Below the pieces are notes generated by a model. It was not told the origin of the DNA. It searched no databases and saw nothing but the letters and a program-made list of their open reading frames with translations. A stretch of DNA of 64,000 nt from Allacma fusca (lineage: Eukaryota > Arthropoda > Collembola > Symphypleona > Sminthuridae). The translations under genes and the position numbers were made by a program. Positions 23,693-35,367 of the stretch are shown here, one piece after another. Position 1 is the stretch's first letter, and the number at the start of each line of letters is the position of its first letter. Where the stretch lies: positions 81,579,067 to 81,643,066 of the forward strand of contig OX359245.1 in NCBI GenBank assembly GCA_947179485.1. The letters are read 5' to 3'.

Positions 23693-24596
23693 CATTTAAC
23701 TTTTTGAGTGTGACAAGCTTAACTAGTTTTTGGGAATGTCATGAATAGAATCAAATATGTTTTCTCAATGTATAGCTTAATAATGAAACACTCATGGAAT
23801 TTCATCGTATCAGCAAAACTATTAAAATTTGATGTGTACAATGTTGATCCCACGCGTCTGCTTTATGATAATTTGAATTCATGAGGAATATCTATTCTCA
23901 AACAATGTCGTATCATATTTGATGCTTTCTTCGTTATTTGACGGTTTTAACAAATGCCCAATATCATTTAAGGCCTATTTTGTCTTTGAGTTGGCTACAG
24001 AACAATTATTATAGCTACAAACATTCGATCCTATTTTTGGGGTGTTATTCAAGCTCTGTAACTTACTTAAATGCTTTCTAATCACTATACGTTGGGAAAT
24101 TCCTCCGGTGACTAGGAAATTAGTACTTGATAAGTAATTTTCCCTTTCCGAAGAACATATATACTATAATTAAAACTAATGGTGTTTTTGGGGTGTAAAT
24201 TAAACCATTATAACATGTATATTATTGTTTCCTATTTACTATTAAGCAACTTCTACAGCCACTAGTCACACTGAACTTAGTTTACCTATTTTCCCCCTTA
24301 CATATACATATCACAATTACAGTCAATGATCTTTCCGGGTTAAACCCAATATAAACGATAGTTTTGTGTTTTTATTGTGAAACAGTTTCTTCTGTGACTA
24401 GTTACTTATTATGTATTCAACAATTACTATATTCAGGGAAGAGGAAAAGGCAGCTTAGAATTATTTCATATGGTCACCTATTTAGCTGGAGTGCACACGT
24501 AGTTCAGTATTTTCAGGTTTTTGGGATACGCGTGTATTGGCAATTTTTGATTGTATGGCATGATTTACTGTGTTAATTTCAGAGCAACTTTTGAAA
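23693..24596. other. Copy A upstream region of the receptor pseudogene
   Basis: It aligns closely with 51456-52387 in copy B. A conserved AGGGAAGAGGAAAAGGCAG segment near 24436 may be part of a 5' untranslated exon (it follows TATATTC). The open frame at 24364-24576 is not conserved as protein. Confidence 0.55.
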
Positions 24597-25994
24597 ATGA
24601 TACGTACAGCTGATTTTCGAGATTATTTCCAGTACTTACAAATACTTTCAAAATGCTGTTTAATCCCGTTTGCCTTAAATTTTTCTGAGAATGGGACGGT
24701 CAGGCTACGGCGTGCTAACAAATACAAGGAGATTCTTTGAAAATATTTTTTTATTTCTGGAATTATTCGAATACTTCAAGCAACATACTACCTTGCCGTT
24801 GCTTTATACACTGACGGAGCAATCAATCTCTACGAAATTGTATTTTCATTTATGTATTGCGTGGGTGGAATGTCTGGGATTATTATCACTTGGTACACAA
24901 CTTTAGAAACTCCGGAAATTACAATATTTGTGTTTAATTCTGTTTTCCCGGATGGTAAAATATTTTCAATTGATTAAATAGCTTAGTTATGAGACTTGTT
25001 TAAAATTGTATGGCGCATATAACTTTTATTCTTAAATATGAAATTTTATGCTTTTAGGTATACAACAACAACAAAGTACCATCGGATTAAGAGTAAAACA
25101 AATGTCAAGGAAGGAAATGTTCGTTGTTTTTTGTCCACATATGATTTGTATGTGGTCTCTGGTGGTGAATTTATGGATTTCCGTAATCTGCAAAAATATT
25201 CATCTTTACCAGAATTTGCCAAATTCTTGGAACAATCCATTGGTATTCGTTGTGCTACTCGTTCATGAATGTGTTTTGTACCAAATGGTAATATGTTGCG
25301 GATTGATGGCGCTTGAAAACGTTCTTCTATTTTTAGACACAGTTGACTCTAGCATTCTAAAACAAAGGCAATTCCTTAAAGATGACCTGAACTCTTTGCA
25401 TTTAGAACGTTTGACCTCGTGTAAAAAATTCTGCAAGGAAACGGAGCTTTCATTAAAATTCTTCAATTTAGGCCACGCGTCAATCATACATTTTGTTAAA
25501 ATATATATATATAATAATCTTTATTCGGGTCGATTTTATGGCGTAAGCCCTTACAACCTTTAGATGCGTGTACATTATTTCTTAAAATAGTTTTATAATA
25601 ATACTCTTAACCTACTTAAGATTTTGTTAAAATATTCTGCCTTCTAATTGTAATTGGTTCGGGTGTTTTTGGTGTCAGCTGCTATTCTCAAAATATGGCT
25701 TTATCCGCATTTCTAATTCAAGTCTCACTGTAATTCACCCTTGTTTTCACGCTGGCCTTTTCCAACGCATTTTCAATACCAGAGCACATACAGCTACTCA
25801 ATACGGAGATATTACGGGCGTTAAAGCAAAGCAGACTCTCTCCAAAAGAGATAAGATTCGTGGAGAAGTTTTTAAAGTCAGTGTCCAACGTTGGAATTCG
25901 AGTAGGACCCTTTCACACCATGGAACGAAAATCTGCACCAGTATTTGCAGATGTTGCCATTCGGTCGGCAGCATCAATTCTCTTAGCTATGTAG
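24597..25994 (+). pseudogene. Gustatory-type receptor pseudogene (copy A)
   Basis: It is the paralogue of the intact gene at 52388-53665, with the same two-exon layout: exon 1 ends GATG|GTAAAA and exon 2 starts after TTTTAG with GTATACAACAAC. Three lesions are visible. Codon 48 is TGA (24738-24740), where copy B has TGG (Trp). A 116-bp LINE tail with a 15-bp duplication is inserted in exon 2 at 25505-25620. A tyrosine codon in the sixth membrane segment is now TAA (about 25733). Remaining sequence is still close to copy B, so inactivation came after duplication. Confidence 0.88.
25505..25620 (-). mobile_element. Truncated LINE 3' end with 15-bp target duplication
   Basis: ATTTTGTTAAAATAT occurs at 25490-25504 and again at 25621-25635, and copy B lacks the sequence between. 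On the minus strand the insert ends CCCGAATAAAGATTATTAT plus an AT run, a typical LINE-type 3' tail with poly(A)-like signal. Confidence 0.8.
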
Positions 25995-26739
25995 ATAGAT
26001 AATTTTTTGTTAATTCGGTATAGTACTTATTTCGTACGATTGATATAGTCGCATGGCTCTGCGAACAATCCAACTTTTTTCACAGTGACAAGCACATATG
26101 TAATAATATAAGTTAAACACTACACGTCTGAAAAAGAACCTTAAAAATTTGTACGAAGTATGTAATTATACATTCGTGCATACATATTACGAATTAATTA
26201 CTGTCTGCATCTGTTCGTTCTACCAGTAGCTCTACATTTCACTCTCCACGCTACATCTGCGCATGTTTTATGATTAGGGCTCCTCACAACTCAAGTTATC
26301 ATATTATTTGAACTTGAAGTTGTACTTGAAATTGAATTTTCAACTCAATTTTGGCCTCGCAGTTGTATTTGACCTATTGCAAATCAATTTTTTAATAGAA
26401 AGTCAATTACCGGAAATCAACTTACAGGTTCATTATTTGAAGTTGGCAATTTCAAGTTGTAATATTTTTACAAAATGAAGTTGATTTGAAATTGACTTGA
26501 ACGCAAATTTCGATTGGCCCATTGCAAAGACAAGATAAATTGGAATGAATACAGCATAGTGGAATGACATGAGGCTTTTCAATTGTCATTCAAAAAACTA
26601 AAATTTTGCATACAAAACCGATTAATTAGTTTTTGTATTGTTTTGTGTAAGTCAATTGTCCCGAATTTTATTTGTTCTAGGACTTCTGGACAAGGTTACA
26701 AAAGATAGTTAAATTCCAAGACATCTATCGATTGTGTAC
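25995..26739. other. Copy A right edge, then CAAGTT-rich spacer
   Basis: Similarity to copy B (53666-53945) ends at about 26265. From about 26280 to 26520 the sequence repeats ACTTGAA/TTCAAGTT words, also seen near 49900-50110 and 54060-54300. This is probably a degraded MITE family without clear ends. No gene is seen. Confidence 0.5.
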
Positions 26740-26919
26740 CTTTGCTTGCAAAAGGATTGGTAGCCGTTCTACTCCACTCTGGTTCCGTTTTTCACGAATT
26801 AAGACAAATATTGTTTGAACTTGTGGGCAGCTCCGTAGTAATTTTTCAAGGATTAATTTTCCAATGTATCCAGTAGCTCCTGTGAGCAAAATGTTCCTGT
26901 CGGTGTAAAATTGTTCCAT
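26740..26919 (-). pseudogene. Fatty acyl-CoA reductase, first coding exon
   Basis: It reads 60 codons from an ATG on the minus strand to AAG|GTACAC, a usable splice donor in phase 0. Residues 1-42 match the start of fatty acyl-CoA reductases: a short lead, then ILLTGATGYIGK with the TGxxGxxG dinucleotide-binding motif, EKLLRSCPQVQTIFVLIR, and a KRNQSGVERL segment (NAD_binding_4, PF07993). The donor falls where such genes commonly have an intron (after LLQAK). No second exon is found within reach downstream: the next 17 kb is duplication copy A and the gypsy element. It is therefore an orphan exon, possibly partnered with 9018-9351. Confidence 0.7.
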
Positions 26920-27330
26920 ACTAGTACGATTTCAAAGTTAAAGCAAGTAAGTTTAGAAATAAGTTGTCACTACCGAGTGAATTTGAAAAAGTTCGTTTGT
27001 TGAGGAGAGACGTTTCAATGCGTTGTAATCAAGCAAATGAATTGGAATGAGCAACGAGAAGTGATTGTCTTGGGAATCAGTTGAAGTCAAGAGGAATTAG
27101 CGTGAGTGTTAAACCTGAGTCGGTTCACACTGCATGCAACAAAGATACATAGGCAAGAACACCTCCAATAAATAAAAGTAATAATCTACATGCTCATACG
27201 TGCTCACAACTTTAATTATGTTACTAAAACATATGTAGTGAATTTTATGTGGAATATTTGTGAATGCATCCACCAAATGTATTCCCGCGTAGAGGTGTAA
27301 AACAATATACTACTCAGTTTATCTTCGAAA
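26920..27330. other. Upstream of the reductase exon
   Basis: Non-coding. It could hold the promoter of the reductase remnant, but no core promoter element stands out. Confidence 0.4.
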
Positions 27331-27825
27331 TAGTGGTCGGATCGATTCAATTTGATTCGAATTTTTCAATTTGATTCGATTTGAAGCTTGAATTGAATCG
27401 AAAAATCTATATTCGATTCAATTTGCCTCAAACCAATTCATTTCGATTGAATTCACTCATTGAATGGAATTGAATTGTAAATCGAACGATTCAAGTGATA
27501 AAATACAACATTTTACTTATGTTATTGGAGTGTCGTGTACATATTGTAAAAGGTATAGTAAAAGCTACGCTAAAATAACAAACGTTGTGGTATACGTAGT
27601 ATTTGGACTTTGAATATGCGGGAAAAAAGTACCCGTGCGAAGCCGAAGCGGTTTTGATGAATTGTTTGAATTGCAATTCACATGATATGATTTGATTCAG
27701 TTCAATACCCAAATCGAATCATTCAATTTGGCTTTGCTGCAAAGCGAATCGAAATGCTACTGAATCGAATTGAATCGAATTAAATCAAAAATTTCCAATT
27801 CTGAATTGAATTGGTCCGACCACTA
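27331..27825. mobile_element. hAT-like MITE, GATTCAAT family
   Basis: It starts TAGTGGTCGGATCGATTC and ends with the complement of TAGTGGTCGGACCAATTC. The flanks CTTCGAAA and CTTCGAAG match at 7 of 8. Both ends are filled with GATTCAATTT/AATTGAATCGA words in both directions. The TAGTG start fits YARNG. It is 495 bp with no coding capacity. Confidence 0.85.
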
Positions 27826-27927
27826 CTTCGAAGTCAAAATTACGCAATTGCAGTGTTTTATATGCGTTCCAATGCAACTTAATGTAATAGATTATCTCGT
27901 GTAAAGCAGCAAAAATTCCAATTTTTA

Positions 27928-28276
27928 GGGTGGCGTCAGCCCCGTAGTATTAAAGCCTTGTCCGTACGTCCGTGTGTCCTTCCGCAAGATTACGCAAAAA
28001 CTACTGGTCCGATTTCAATGAAATTTTTTATGGACATTTTTTGTGTCAAACTTAAGGCTGAGTGCTTATTTTGGTGAATTCGCTAGATAATTTTCGAGAA
28101 AAAATACATATATTGAAGTTTTGGACTTCAAGTCAAATGACAGTTATCTCCTACTAACTAGAAAAACGTTAAAAACTGTGGTTAAAATCGGCCCGATAGT
28201 TTTTTTGAAAAAAATTCTGAAGTTTTGAGAAAGCTCAAAATTCATCCTACTTTGACGGCGATGGCTGACGCCACCC
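27928..28276. mobile_element. Short TIR element with TA target site
   Basis: Perfect 14-bp inverted ends, GGGTGGCGTCAGCC (27928-27941) and its complement (28263-28276), each flanked by TA. This pattern fits Tc1/mariner-type insertion. The interior includes CGCAAAAACTACTGGTCC and ATTTCAATGAAATTTT. I recall similar phrases in other arthropod repeats but cannot name the family. Confidence 0.75.
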
Positions 28277-29109
28277 TACGTGAAGCTTCAAATTATCGCG
28301 AAGCGATGATTTTATAGTTTAACAACAAAATGCGCGATTAATTATGTTCCTGATTACAGAATTAACTGAAGTTTTTAACATTGTCCTTATTCTCATATTG
28401 TTATTAATCAGTGCTCGGCACGGGTACGAAAAATCGGTACCCGTACCCGTATCCGTACCCGAAGTGCGGGTATTTTAATAACTTGTATCTATACCCGTAC
28501 CCATACCCGAGTATCCGGGTACAAATTTTTCGTACCCGTACCCGCAATGTTATCTCAATCCATGTACCTGTACCCGTCTTGTACCCGTACTCGAAAATAC
28601 TCGAAAATAGTACCCATACTCGGGTATCTCAGTGTCGTCCCCGTACTCGTACCCGGGTACTTTATCCAGATTTGTTTTAATGTAATACATAGTACGTAAT
28701 ATGTAATAATGTATGACACCTGAGTGGGTAATTTTGACTAGCTAGAGAGGTATTTGACATTATATATTTTTATTGAAGAGTAGAAAACTATAAGCGTTTT
28801 TGATTAGAAGTAAAATTATCCCCATTTGATTGTTTATGGGCTGATGGGCGAAGTATTTTATAGCACCCAGTCCATATGTACATGCGTTTTTGGATTGGGA
28901 CTTGGCGACTCGATTTTTCACTTCTTGATTTATTCGGCCTTTTACATTAATTTTCTCACCTCAGTAGCTCTGTGTACATGTAACTCATTAATATCTTGTT
29001 ACAAATATCCGCCTTTTCCTAATCAACTATCAATTACAAAAAATATCTTGCCATCCAACTCATCGGAACTCTAATTTTTAAATTGTATTCATTGTGGCTA
29101 ATGAAGTAT

Positions 29110-30503
29110 CATCCCAGTAAACCACAGTTGGTTGGCCTAACGTTATAACGTGACGTTCCGTTTTTGACATCAAAAGCTAGTGTTGTATTAATGCTTGACC
29201 AATAACGTTATGGTGCAAACGCTTTGCTATCATTTGCAACCCGCTTTCAAGAAACGGTTAAAAAGTCCCTTTCGAATAGCATTAGTGAAACGATATAAAA
29301 AAAGTAGTGCACAAACGTTCTCGTTTAACACTTCCATAACGCTAATTAAGCGCTAGAGTGAACGGACATGCGCGTGAACAAGGATGTATCAAATGAAACA
29401 GAGGGAAATCCAGACTGTCCGTTGAATTCAATTTCATCATGCCGTGTATGTGGAGTACTTATGTACAATTATTAGTTAATAAATGTTGGCACAAAGAGTT
29501 TATTTTGACTGAAATTTTTCTAAAATTAAGTTATTCTAATATCATTTTCCCATACAAGTCCTGGGAGTTGAAGCGGTCTCATCCAGGAATCACATTCAGC
29601 CTTGAGTGAAATGTAAGTACGTAGTCCGAAATTCTAATACATAATTGTTCTGGCATATATTTGTACCTACACTTATAATTAGATTGCTTGAAATTGTAGA
29701 TTGTCTTTCTCATTTAAATATTTATTAACAGTTGGATAATATGTGAACATAGATTTTTTTCTTAATTTCAGGGGACAGATTAGCAGAGGTACATACTGCT
29801 GATTCTATGTTGCTGATTGTGAGACTGGCCCTTAAATGGAACTGGAATTCCCGTGTATAATCATAAAGTAAGTATTTGTTATTATTGCAAGTTAGCTTGC
29901 CGAAATTGCTGTATTATGCATTTTATTCTCAGATTTCAGTAACATTGGAAAGACAATCCAAAATAAAATGAGAATTTAATGATGTAATTTTTCTATTTTA
30001 TTTTATGTTTTCAGAGCTCATTCCTTGACTGTCTTCCCTACAGATTCAGAAGAGAAAATCAGTTCGAGAATACCAAATGGACTCTTTCTGGCTTCCTTGC
30101 GGACGAAGATTTACTTCCACGATTTTGTGTTATTACTTTATTTTAATCTTGGTATGCATGGCTTTTAAAATATGGCTTTAATATTAATAATAAAGACATG
30201 CGATAATGTTATAATTATGCTCACGTTTTGAAGTTATTTTAACTAAGAGAAGTATAAGCAGTAAAGAAGCAGTTATATTTTAATTGAATGTTATGCAACC
30301 ATTAAACGATTCACGTTTCATTAGTTAGTTGAACGTTAGAATCTGACGTTGCAATAATCATAACCACCAGCGCTTGCAGAGCGCTACGTAAGCGGACATT
30401 TGAGCGTTTGTAAAACGCTAAGTTTAACGTTACGCCAACCATGCTAACGTTAGAATTGTGCATTGGTACAATTGTTCTGCAACGTTCGTGGTTTACTGGG
30501 ATG
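29110..30503. mobile_element. Nested inverted-repeat element, AACGTT-rich ends
   Basis: CATCCCAGTAAACCAC (29110-29125) is matched exactly in inverse at 30488-30503. The subterminal 200 bp on each side repeat AACGTT, GCGCT and CTAACG words. No convincing target duplication is present, so the true ends may be a few bases inside. It lies within the 28409-31110 element. Confidence 0.6.
29435..30195 (+). ncRNA. Possible spliced transcript inside the nested element
   Basis: The exon/intron signals line up as follows: donor AAT|GTAAGT at 29613, acceptor TTTCAG to 29771, a 96-bp exon (29772-29867), donor AAA|GTAAGT at 29868, acceptor TTTTCAG to 30014, then a terminal segment reaching AATAAAG at about 30189. 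All four sites are close to consensus. The reading frames across the exons are short, so the product may be non-coding or a decayed transposase-like gene. This is based on signals only. Confidence 0.35.
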
Positions 30504-31331
30504 TGCATACGTGTCAATCAGACTATTTATGCAATTAGTAACAAATTACTACATTATGAAGACGTTTTGTATAAAATCTCGTTTAATCCTATTCTCCACT
30601 TCTATTTTGATATTATTCCTCGTCTGTTTATTAATTATTCTTCCTAAAACCTGTTTCCATAAAAATATATATTATAGATATAAATATATATTTTACCAAC
30701 AGTCTGAAATACAGTTACTGCATGTTGTAAGGTTAAAAGGGTATTAACAATAAACTATATGCATTCAGAATTACTAAAAATACCGACAGTATTTTCCAAC
30801 GGAAGTTCCATTATTTTCATAAAATTTATCAAAATGTCTCAAATCTCAACATATCCAAATACTCGGGTACAATGGTCGCGGGTACGGGTAAATGACACCA
30901 TTATACCCGTACCCGGTGGGTATATACCCATTTTGAAATCCTTGTACCCGTACCCATACCCTTATCCGTACCCGAAATTTTGAGCCGACCAAAGTGTACC
31001 CGGGTAGTACCCGGAATTGTTCGGGTGCACAAAATCCGTACCCGGGTAGTACCCATACCCGTACCCATACCCGTTTACCCGAGTATTACCCATATCCGTG
31101 CCGAGCACTGTTATTAATCGAAGAATTGAGGTTTAAATAAAAAATTGATTAAAGGAAATCCCTTTAATGAATTCCTGCGTATTATAGAATATTAAAAAAT
31201 GAAGTTATGCAAATCATCGAAAATATTTATCTAAGGTGTAGCCAACATTCCTTCAGATACATGCATATTATTTTCATAGCTAAGACGCCATGAACTGAAA
31301 AATAATTCTTCTACAATAAGTGGTTTGTGCA

Positions 31332-32049
31332 TAGAACTACTTTTGGGATCGGGATACACCCGGGAAATAGGTTCTGGATCGGGTTCGAGTTCGGGTGTCG
31401 AATTAATTTTCCCAGATACTTTGGGACCAGGTTCAGGAACATTTACAGGGATTTCGGTAACGGGGCCGGGTTTGGGAACGGGTTCAAGCTTGATGAAGGT
31501 ATTTGTGTTCCCGTCGGGAACCGGGAACATAGTCGTTTCCACACCCGTTACACACTTCACATTCCCGGGAAATAAGCATCCATCTAGCTGAGCAAAAATG
31601 TACAAAGCAGGCACGGCTTGTTTCGTGAAAGTGTTGAGATAATAATTGTACGTAGGCGGCTTGAACCGTTTTGCATATTGTCAGTTGGCATCTCATAGTA
31701 GCGATTTCCCCCTACTCTAACTTGCAAGATGAAAGTCATTGTAAAAGGCTTGGTGGGGATCGTTTAAGCAGTCTTCCTGGAGATTTTTCGGCAACGCAAG
31801 ACGCTTAGGTTAAAGACAATTTTTAATAGTGCCTAAATCTATTGTTGCATGGTACGCATGCATAAGTAATGTTACATCAATAATGATTGAGATCAACGAT
31901 TCAAGCATATTTTATGTTTATGGTTTCCTGCACCCGATCCCAGTATTTCGGGAACCGGTTAGGGTGTAAGTCCGAAAATATTGATGACCCAATTTTTGGG
32001 ATCGGGTTCGGGAATGCAATCAAAATTTTCGTTCCCACGAGTAGCTCTA
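31332..32049. mobile_element. GGGTTCGG-rich hAT-like MITE
   Basis: TAGAACTACTTTTGGGATC at the left matches TAGAGCTACTCGTGGGAAC read inward from the right at 15 of 19 positions. Both subterminal parts repeat GGGATCGGG, GGGTTCGG and CGGGAAC. The flanks TTTGTGCA and ATTGTGGC match only 5 of 8, so the boundaries are approximate. Both strands have open frames over the repeats, a composition effect. Confidence 0.55.
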
Positions 32050-32057
32050 ATTGTGGC

Positions 32058-34440
32058 ATTACCGGTTTTCCCACTTACGCTTTGTTTCTGTGATATAAGA
32101 TTATTGTGGGATCGTACTCCAACAAATTCTTAGTAGAGGTACTCACATTTGCACTAATTATTTCCACAATCGGGAATAAATCTGGTTTGGGTGGAAGTCA
32201 GATTCTCCGAATCAATTAATTATATGCAGTAATACATAGACTTCGAAGAGCCACGGTGAATTTAGTATATAGAATTCCCAAGGGATCGCAAAACGCCAGC
32301 GAATATATGTAGATGCCTCTCTATATGTTGCTACTGTTAGGTATGAGTTCAATAAATTACACGGTAAGTTTTTAACAATACTAATTAAAGTTTTAAAAGA
32401 GCTATTCTGTGAATAGTCTCCCAAGAGTTTATTTGAGCGAATTGAAAAAAGGACGTTCAACGGATGTGAAACTGCTGCGTCAGGATCATCCTATGTCCGA
32501 GTTTAACATTGAGTCCACGATGGACTTCAACTTCCTAACTACTAAGATTGCATTGAAATGACACTGGATATTACATAACTCGTTGTAAGAAGTCTCTAGA
32601 ATTACCTTGTTAACTCTGTTTTGTGCTGAGAGTTATTCCTACTTGTTTAAAACTTTACCTTTATGATCCTCGGATCTATTTGTAAATTTTAATAATTGAT
32701 CTTTGGGTTTTCTTATTTCACTTTCCAAAGAATAAAGCCTTCGGGCTCTTCAATTCTTATTAGAGAATGTCAACTCATTTATTCATTCTCGACATTTAAA
32801 TAAATCACGATTCATACTTTAGTGATTAAGTACATTAATAACCCCAAATTCGATAGGGACAAGAGCTTAATCCAAGACTACTTCGTATGGTGTACCTAAT
32901 TCTGGGAAATTTTTATCATGACAATATAATTGGAATTTCATGTAACAGGAAACCACGTTACAGGAAATTATCTGTATTTCCGGACAACTTGACTAACCCG
33001 ACTTCGTTCACACTCCATACATCGCAGCTACTTAGGAAGAACGAATCCAAAAAATACAAATAGGAATCTACATGGGAAAACCCCCTACTCACCCGTGACG
33101 GTCATTGTGGAAATTTGGACGGATAACATCAACGTCAAAACGGACTTATTCGTGTGGTCACCATCAAGACTGTGTTGGGTGAATATAAAATTGGCAAAAT
33201 TCGCATTTTGCTAATCGAGATATAAATCTATGTAAAAACCTATCTATGTTATTTGTATTGGCTACATTAATACGTTAGATAAGATGATATGAAAGTGAAT
33301 CAACCGAATAAGTGGCCCACTTCAAATTTCCTTTGACCTATATGATCTACTTTTATTATGGTTATTACCGATAGCCAATAAAAAAATCTCGACGATAAAA
33401 ACGAGCTAAACAACGGCGACTAATTGTTGATAATTTTTTGCAAATGAGCGGAATTTTTAAATAATAAACCAGCCTATGACGTTATGCTATACCCATATAT
33501 ACATACAAATATGACGTCATATACAGTCAGTCAGCCTTCGATGTGACGACGAATGATCATCCAGTCAGTCAGTCGTAATTTGCCAGATTTTTGGATGACG
33601 TCATTTGTGGCACATCCCTAATACAGACAGTTAATTAAATATCATTTACAATAGTTTTACTTTTTTAACGTTTTTATTAATTGTTACCATATATACAATA
33701 TATTTTAATTGCAGAAATGATATGTATGACTTACTCATATTCTACTGATACAGTAATAATTTGTGCTCGCGTTTATATTTATTCAAAAATTTATTTAAAT
33801 TAATATTTAATTGTGCTAAAAATCTCTAACCTTTGTTAGAAGCATCTGCAGAAACGCCAAAATAGGGAGAACTTATTTAATAGTATTTGCTGCGCTGCAG
33901 GTCACAGAATGCGTTTGACAATTGCTGTTGATTAAATGCCCGTGTAAATTTTATGGCTTCACATGAATCTGAGAAAAAACAAGGAATTAGTATCAACTAA
34001 CTCAAACTATTGTAACTGTGACTGTGCAGAAAAGTGTAACTTTTTTTTAATAGCTTGAAAATCGTCTAAACATTTCTTGGTTTAAAAAACATCGAAATTT
34101 ATTTCAGTTTCAGCAGTTGCTTTTTCCAGGTTTTTGTGTATGGAACTTTTTATGTGAGGTTTTTTATACTTCACAGAGAAAGTCGTTATACACACTAAAA
34201 TCCTAGCAATCTGGTCATCTTTGTAATTTCGACGTAATCAATTTTTGGAATTAACAACCTCTTCCCACTTACGGACTGTAAAACGCAGACCTTTTTACCG
34301 TAGCGATTTTGTTACGTTTGTAATCGCAATTTTATGGTTTAATTAGTTTTATGTAGATGGCACATGATCCTTTGTTTAAATCTAGTTTCTCTAGAAGGAA
34401 AATTTTTATTTTTCTCTTAGAAACTATAATAATTTTCATA
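32058..34440. other. Long AT-rich spacer
   Basis: No recognised gene. An 82-codon minus frame (32460-32212) is unassigned. Two palindromes TGACGTCA lie 84 bp apart at 33512 and 33596, with CAGTCAGTC repeats between them. The rest shows nothing I can name. Confidence 0.5.
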
Positions 34441-34493
34441 ACTTTTTGAGCTTGACGTTTCCGGGACATTTGAATGTCCCGGAATACACCCTT

Positions 34494-34615
34494 CCGGGAC
34501 ACGGGACAGCGATTTTCATTCCGGGACAACGATTGTCATTCCGGGACAACGATTGTCATTCCGGGACAACGATTGTCATTCCGGGACTGTCCCGGGCATT
34601 CCGGGACGTTTGGGA
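34494..34615. repeat. 20-bp tandem repeat CCGGGACAACGATTGTCATT
   Basis: Three exact 20-bp units at 34521-34580, with partial units before and after. The outer parts carry CCGGGAC/GTCCCGG words and end GTTTGGGAACCCTA. It resembles the subterminal region of the small DNA elements nearby, but no paired end is found. Confidence 0.75.
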
Positions 34616-35359
34616 ACCCTACGCTCTCCACTTATTGACACATCAACATTGTGTCTCATCTCTCCAGTTCTCCCTAATTTTCCCGGCTGTGGTTTTCTTC
34701 GCGACCCAGACTCTATTATCTTCTGTTTTACAATTACTACTTGAAGGTGTTAGTGTTGAAGATTATTCCTAATAATTAAAAGTATATTTATTCCTGTATA
34801 AACCTTCAATTTATTTCTAGTTCTATTTATTTCTTTTTCATGAAGTTCCTCCTTATTTCCCAAACTCATTTCCTGACCTCAGAATTTGATTCCCTCACTC
34901 ATCTCGGCTTGCAAAATATCTTTCATAATCTGCTCCTTTGAGTTATTGTCCTATTTTCTCATTGCAGTTTACCTTCTCGTGCTATTTTTTCCTCCAATTG
35001 AAAGGTCAGGAAACCAATCCAAAATTGTGTAGAGATGTACCCTTCAAAAGATTTCTCTACGCAATACGTGATCGTTGAGCTTTTGTCCGAATAACTTGTA
35101 CATTAATAATTTAGTTTATCCAATTAACTTTTAGCGCTTCGTAATATAGTTGCCTTTTTGTAACCAGGGTGTTAAGAACGTTAATTGCACTAAACACTTA
35201 AATTTAAAAATTTCTACTTCAGAGCCATCTCTAAACTTTATTTTCTTCATGTAACCTGCATTTATAAAAGTCAGTAAAATCCGGTTTGTTCCGTGGGTCA
35301 GAACTTTATCCATACATTTTGGCCTTTTCCCAAACCTGGTTTCTTCATACTGCATGTGC
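34616..35359. other. Spacer with an unassigned minus-strand frame
   Basis: A minus-strand frame (35391-35131, 86 codons) runs into the neighbouring MITE, so its start is not original. It is basic and unrecognised. The remaining sequence is AT-rich. Confidence 0.35.
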
Positions 35360-35367
35360 CCTGCTAC

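Larger units (their letters stand above)
28409..31110. mobile_element. hAT-like element, GTACCC family
   Basis: It begins CAGTGCTCGGCACGG and ends with the complement. A perfect 8-bp duplication, TTATTAAT, lies at 28401-28408 and 31111-31118. The outer 270 bp on each side are dense in GTACCC/GGGTAC. The ends are nearly those of the 4597-6884 element, so they belong to one family. The middle carries a second inverted-repeat element (29110-30503). No transposase frame is found in 2.7 kb, so it is non-autonomous. Confidence 0.9.

Noticed and set aside
24364..24576. Plus-strand 70-codon frame upstream of receptor copy A
   Set aside because: Not conserved as protein in copy B; probably 5' untranslated sequence.
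28411..28680. Tyr-Pro-Tyr-rich protein frame, and similar ones at 6514-6882 and 30759-30983
   Set aside because: They are products of GTACCC arrays in transposon ends; both strands are open because of composition.
31231..31614. Pro/Glu-rich protein on the minus strand with overlapping plus-strand frames
   Set aside because: Composition artefact of GGGTTCGG repeats in a MITE.
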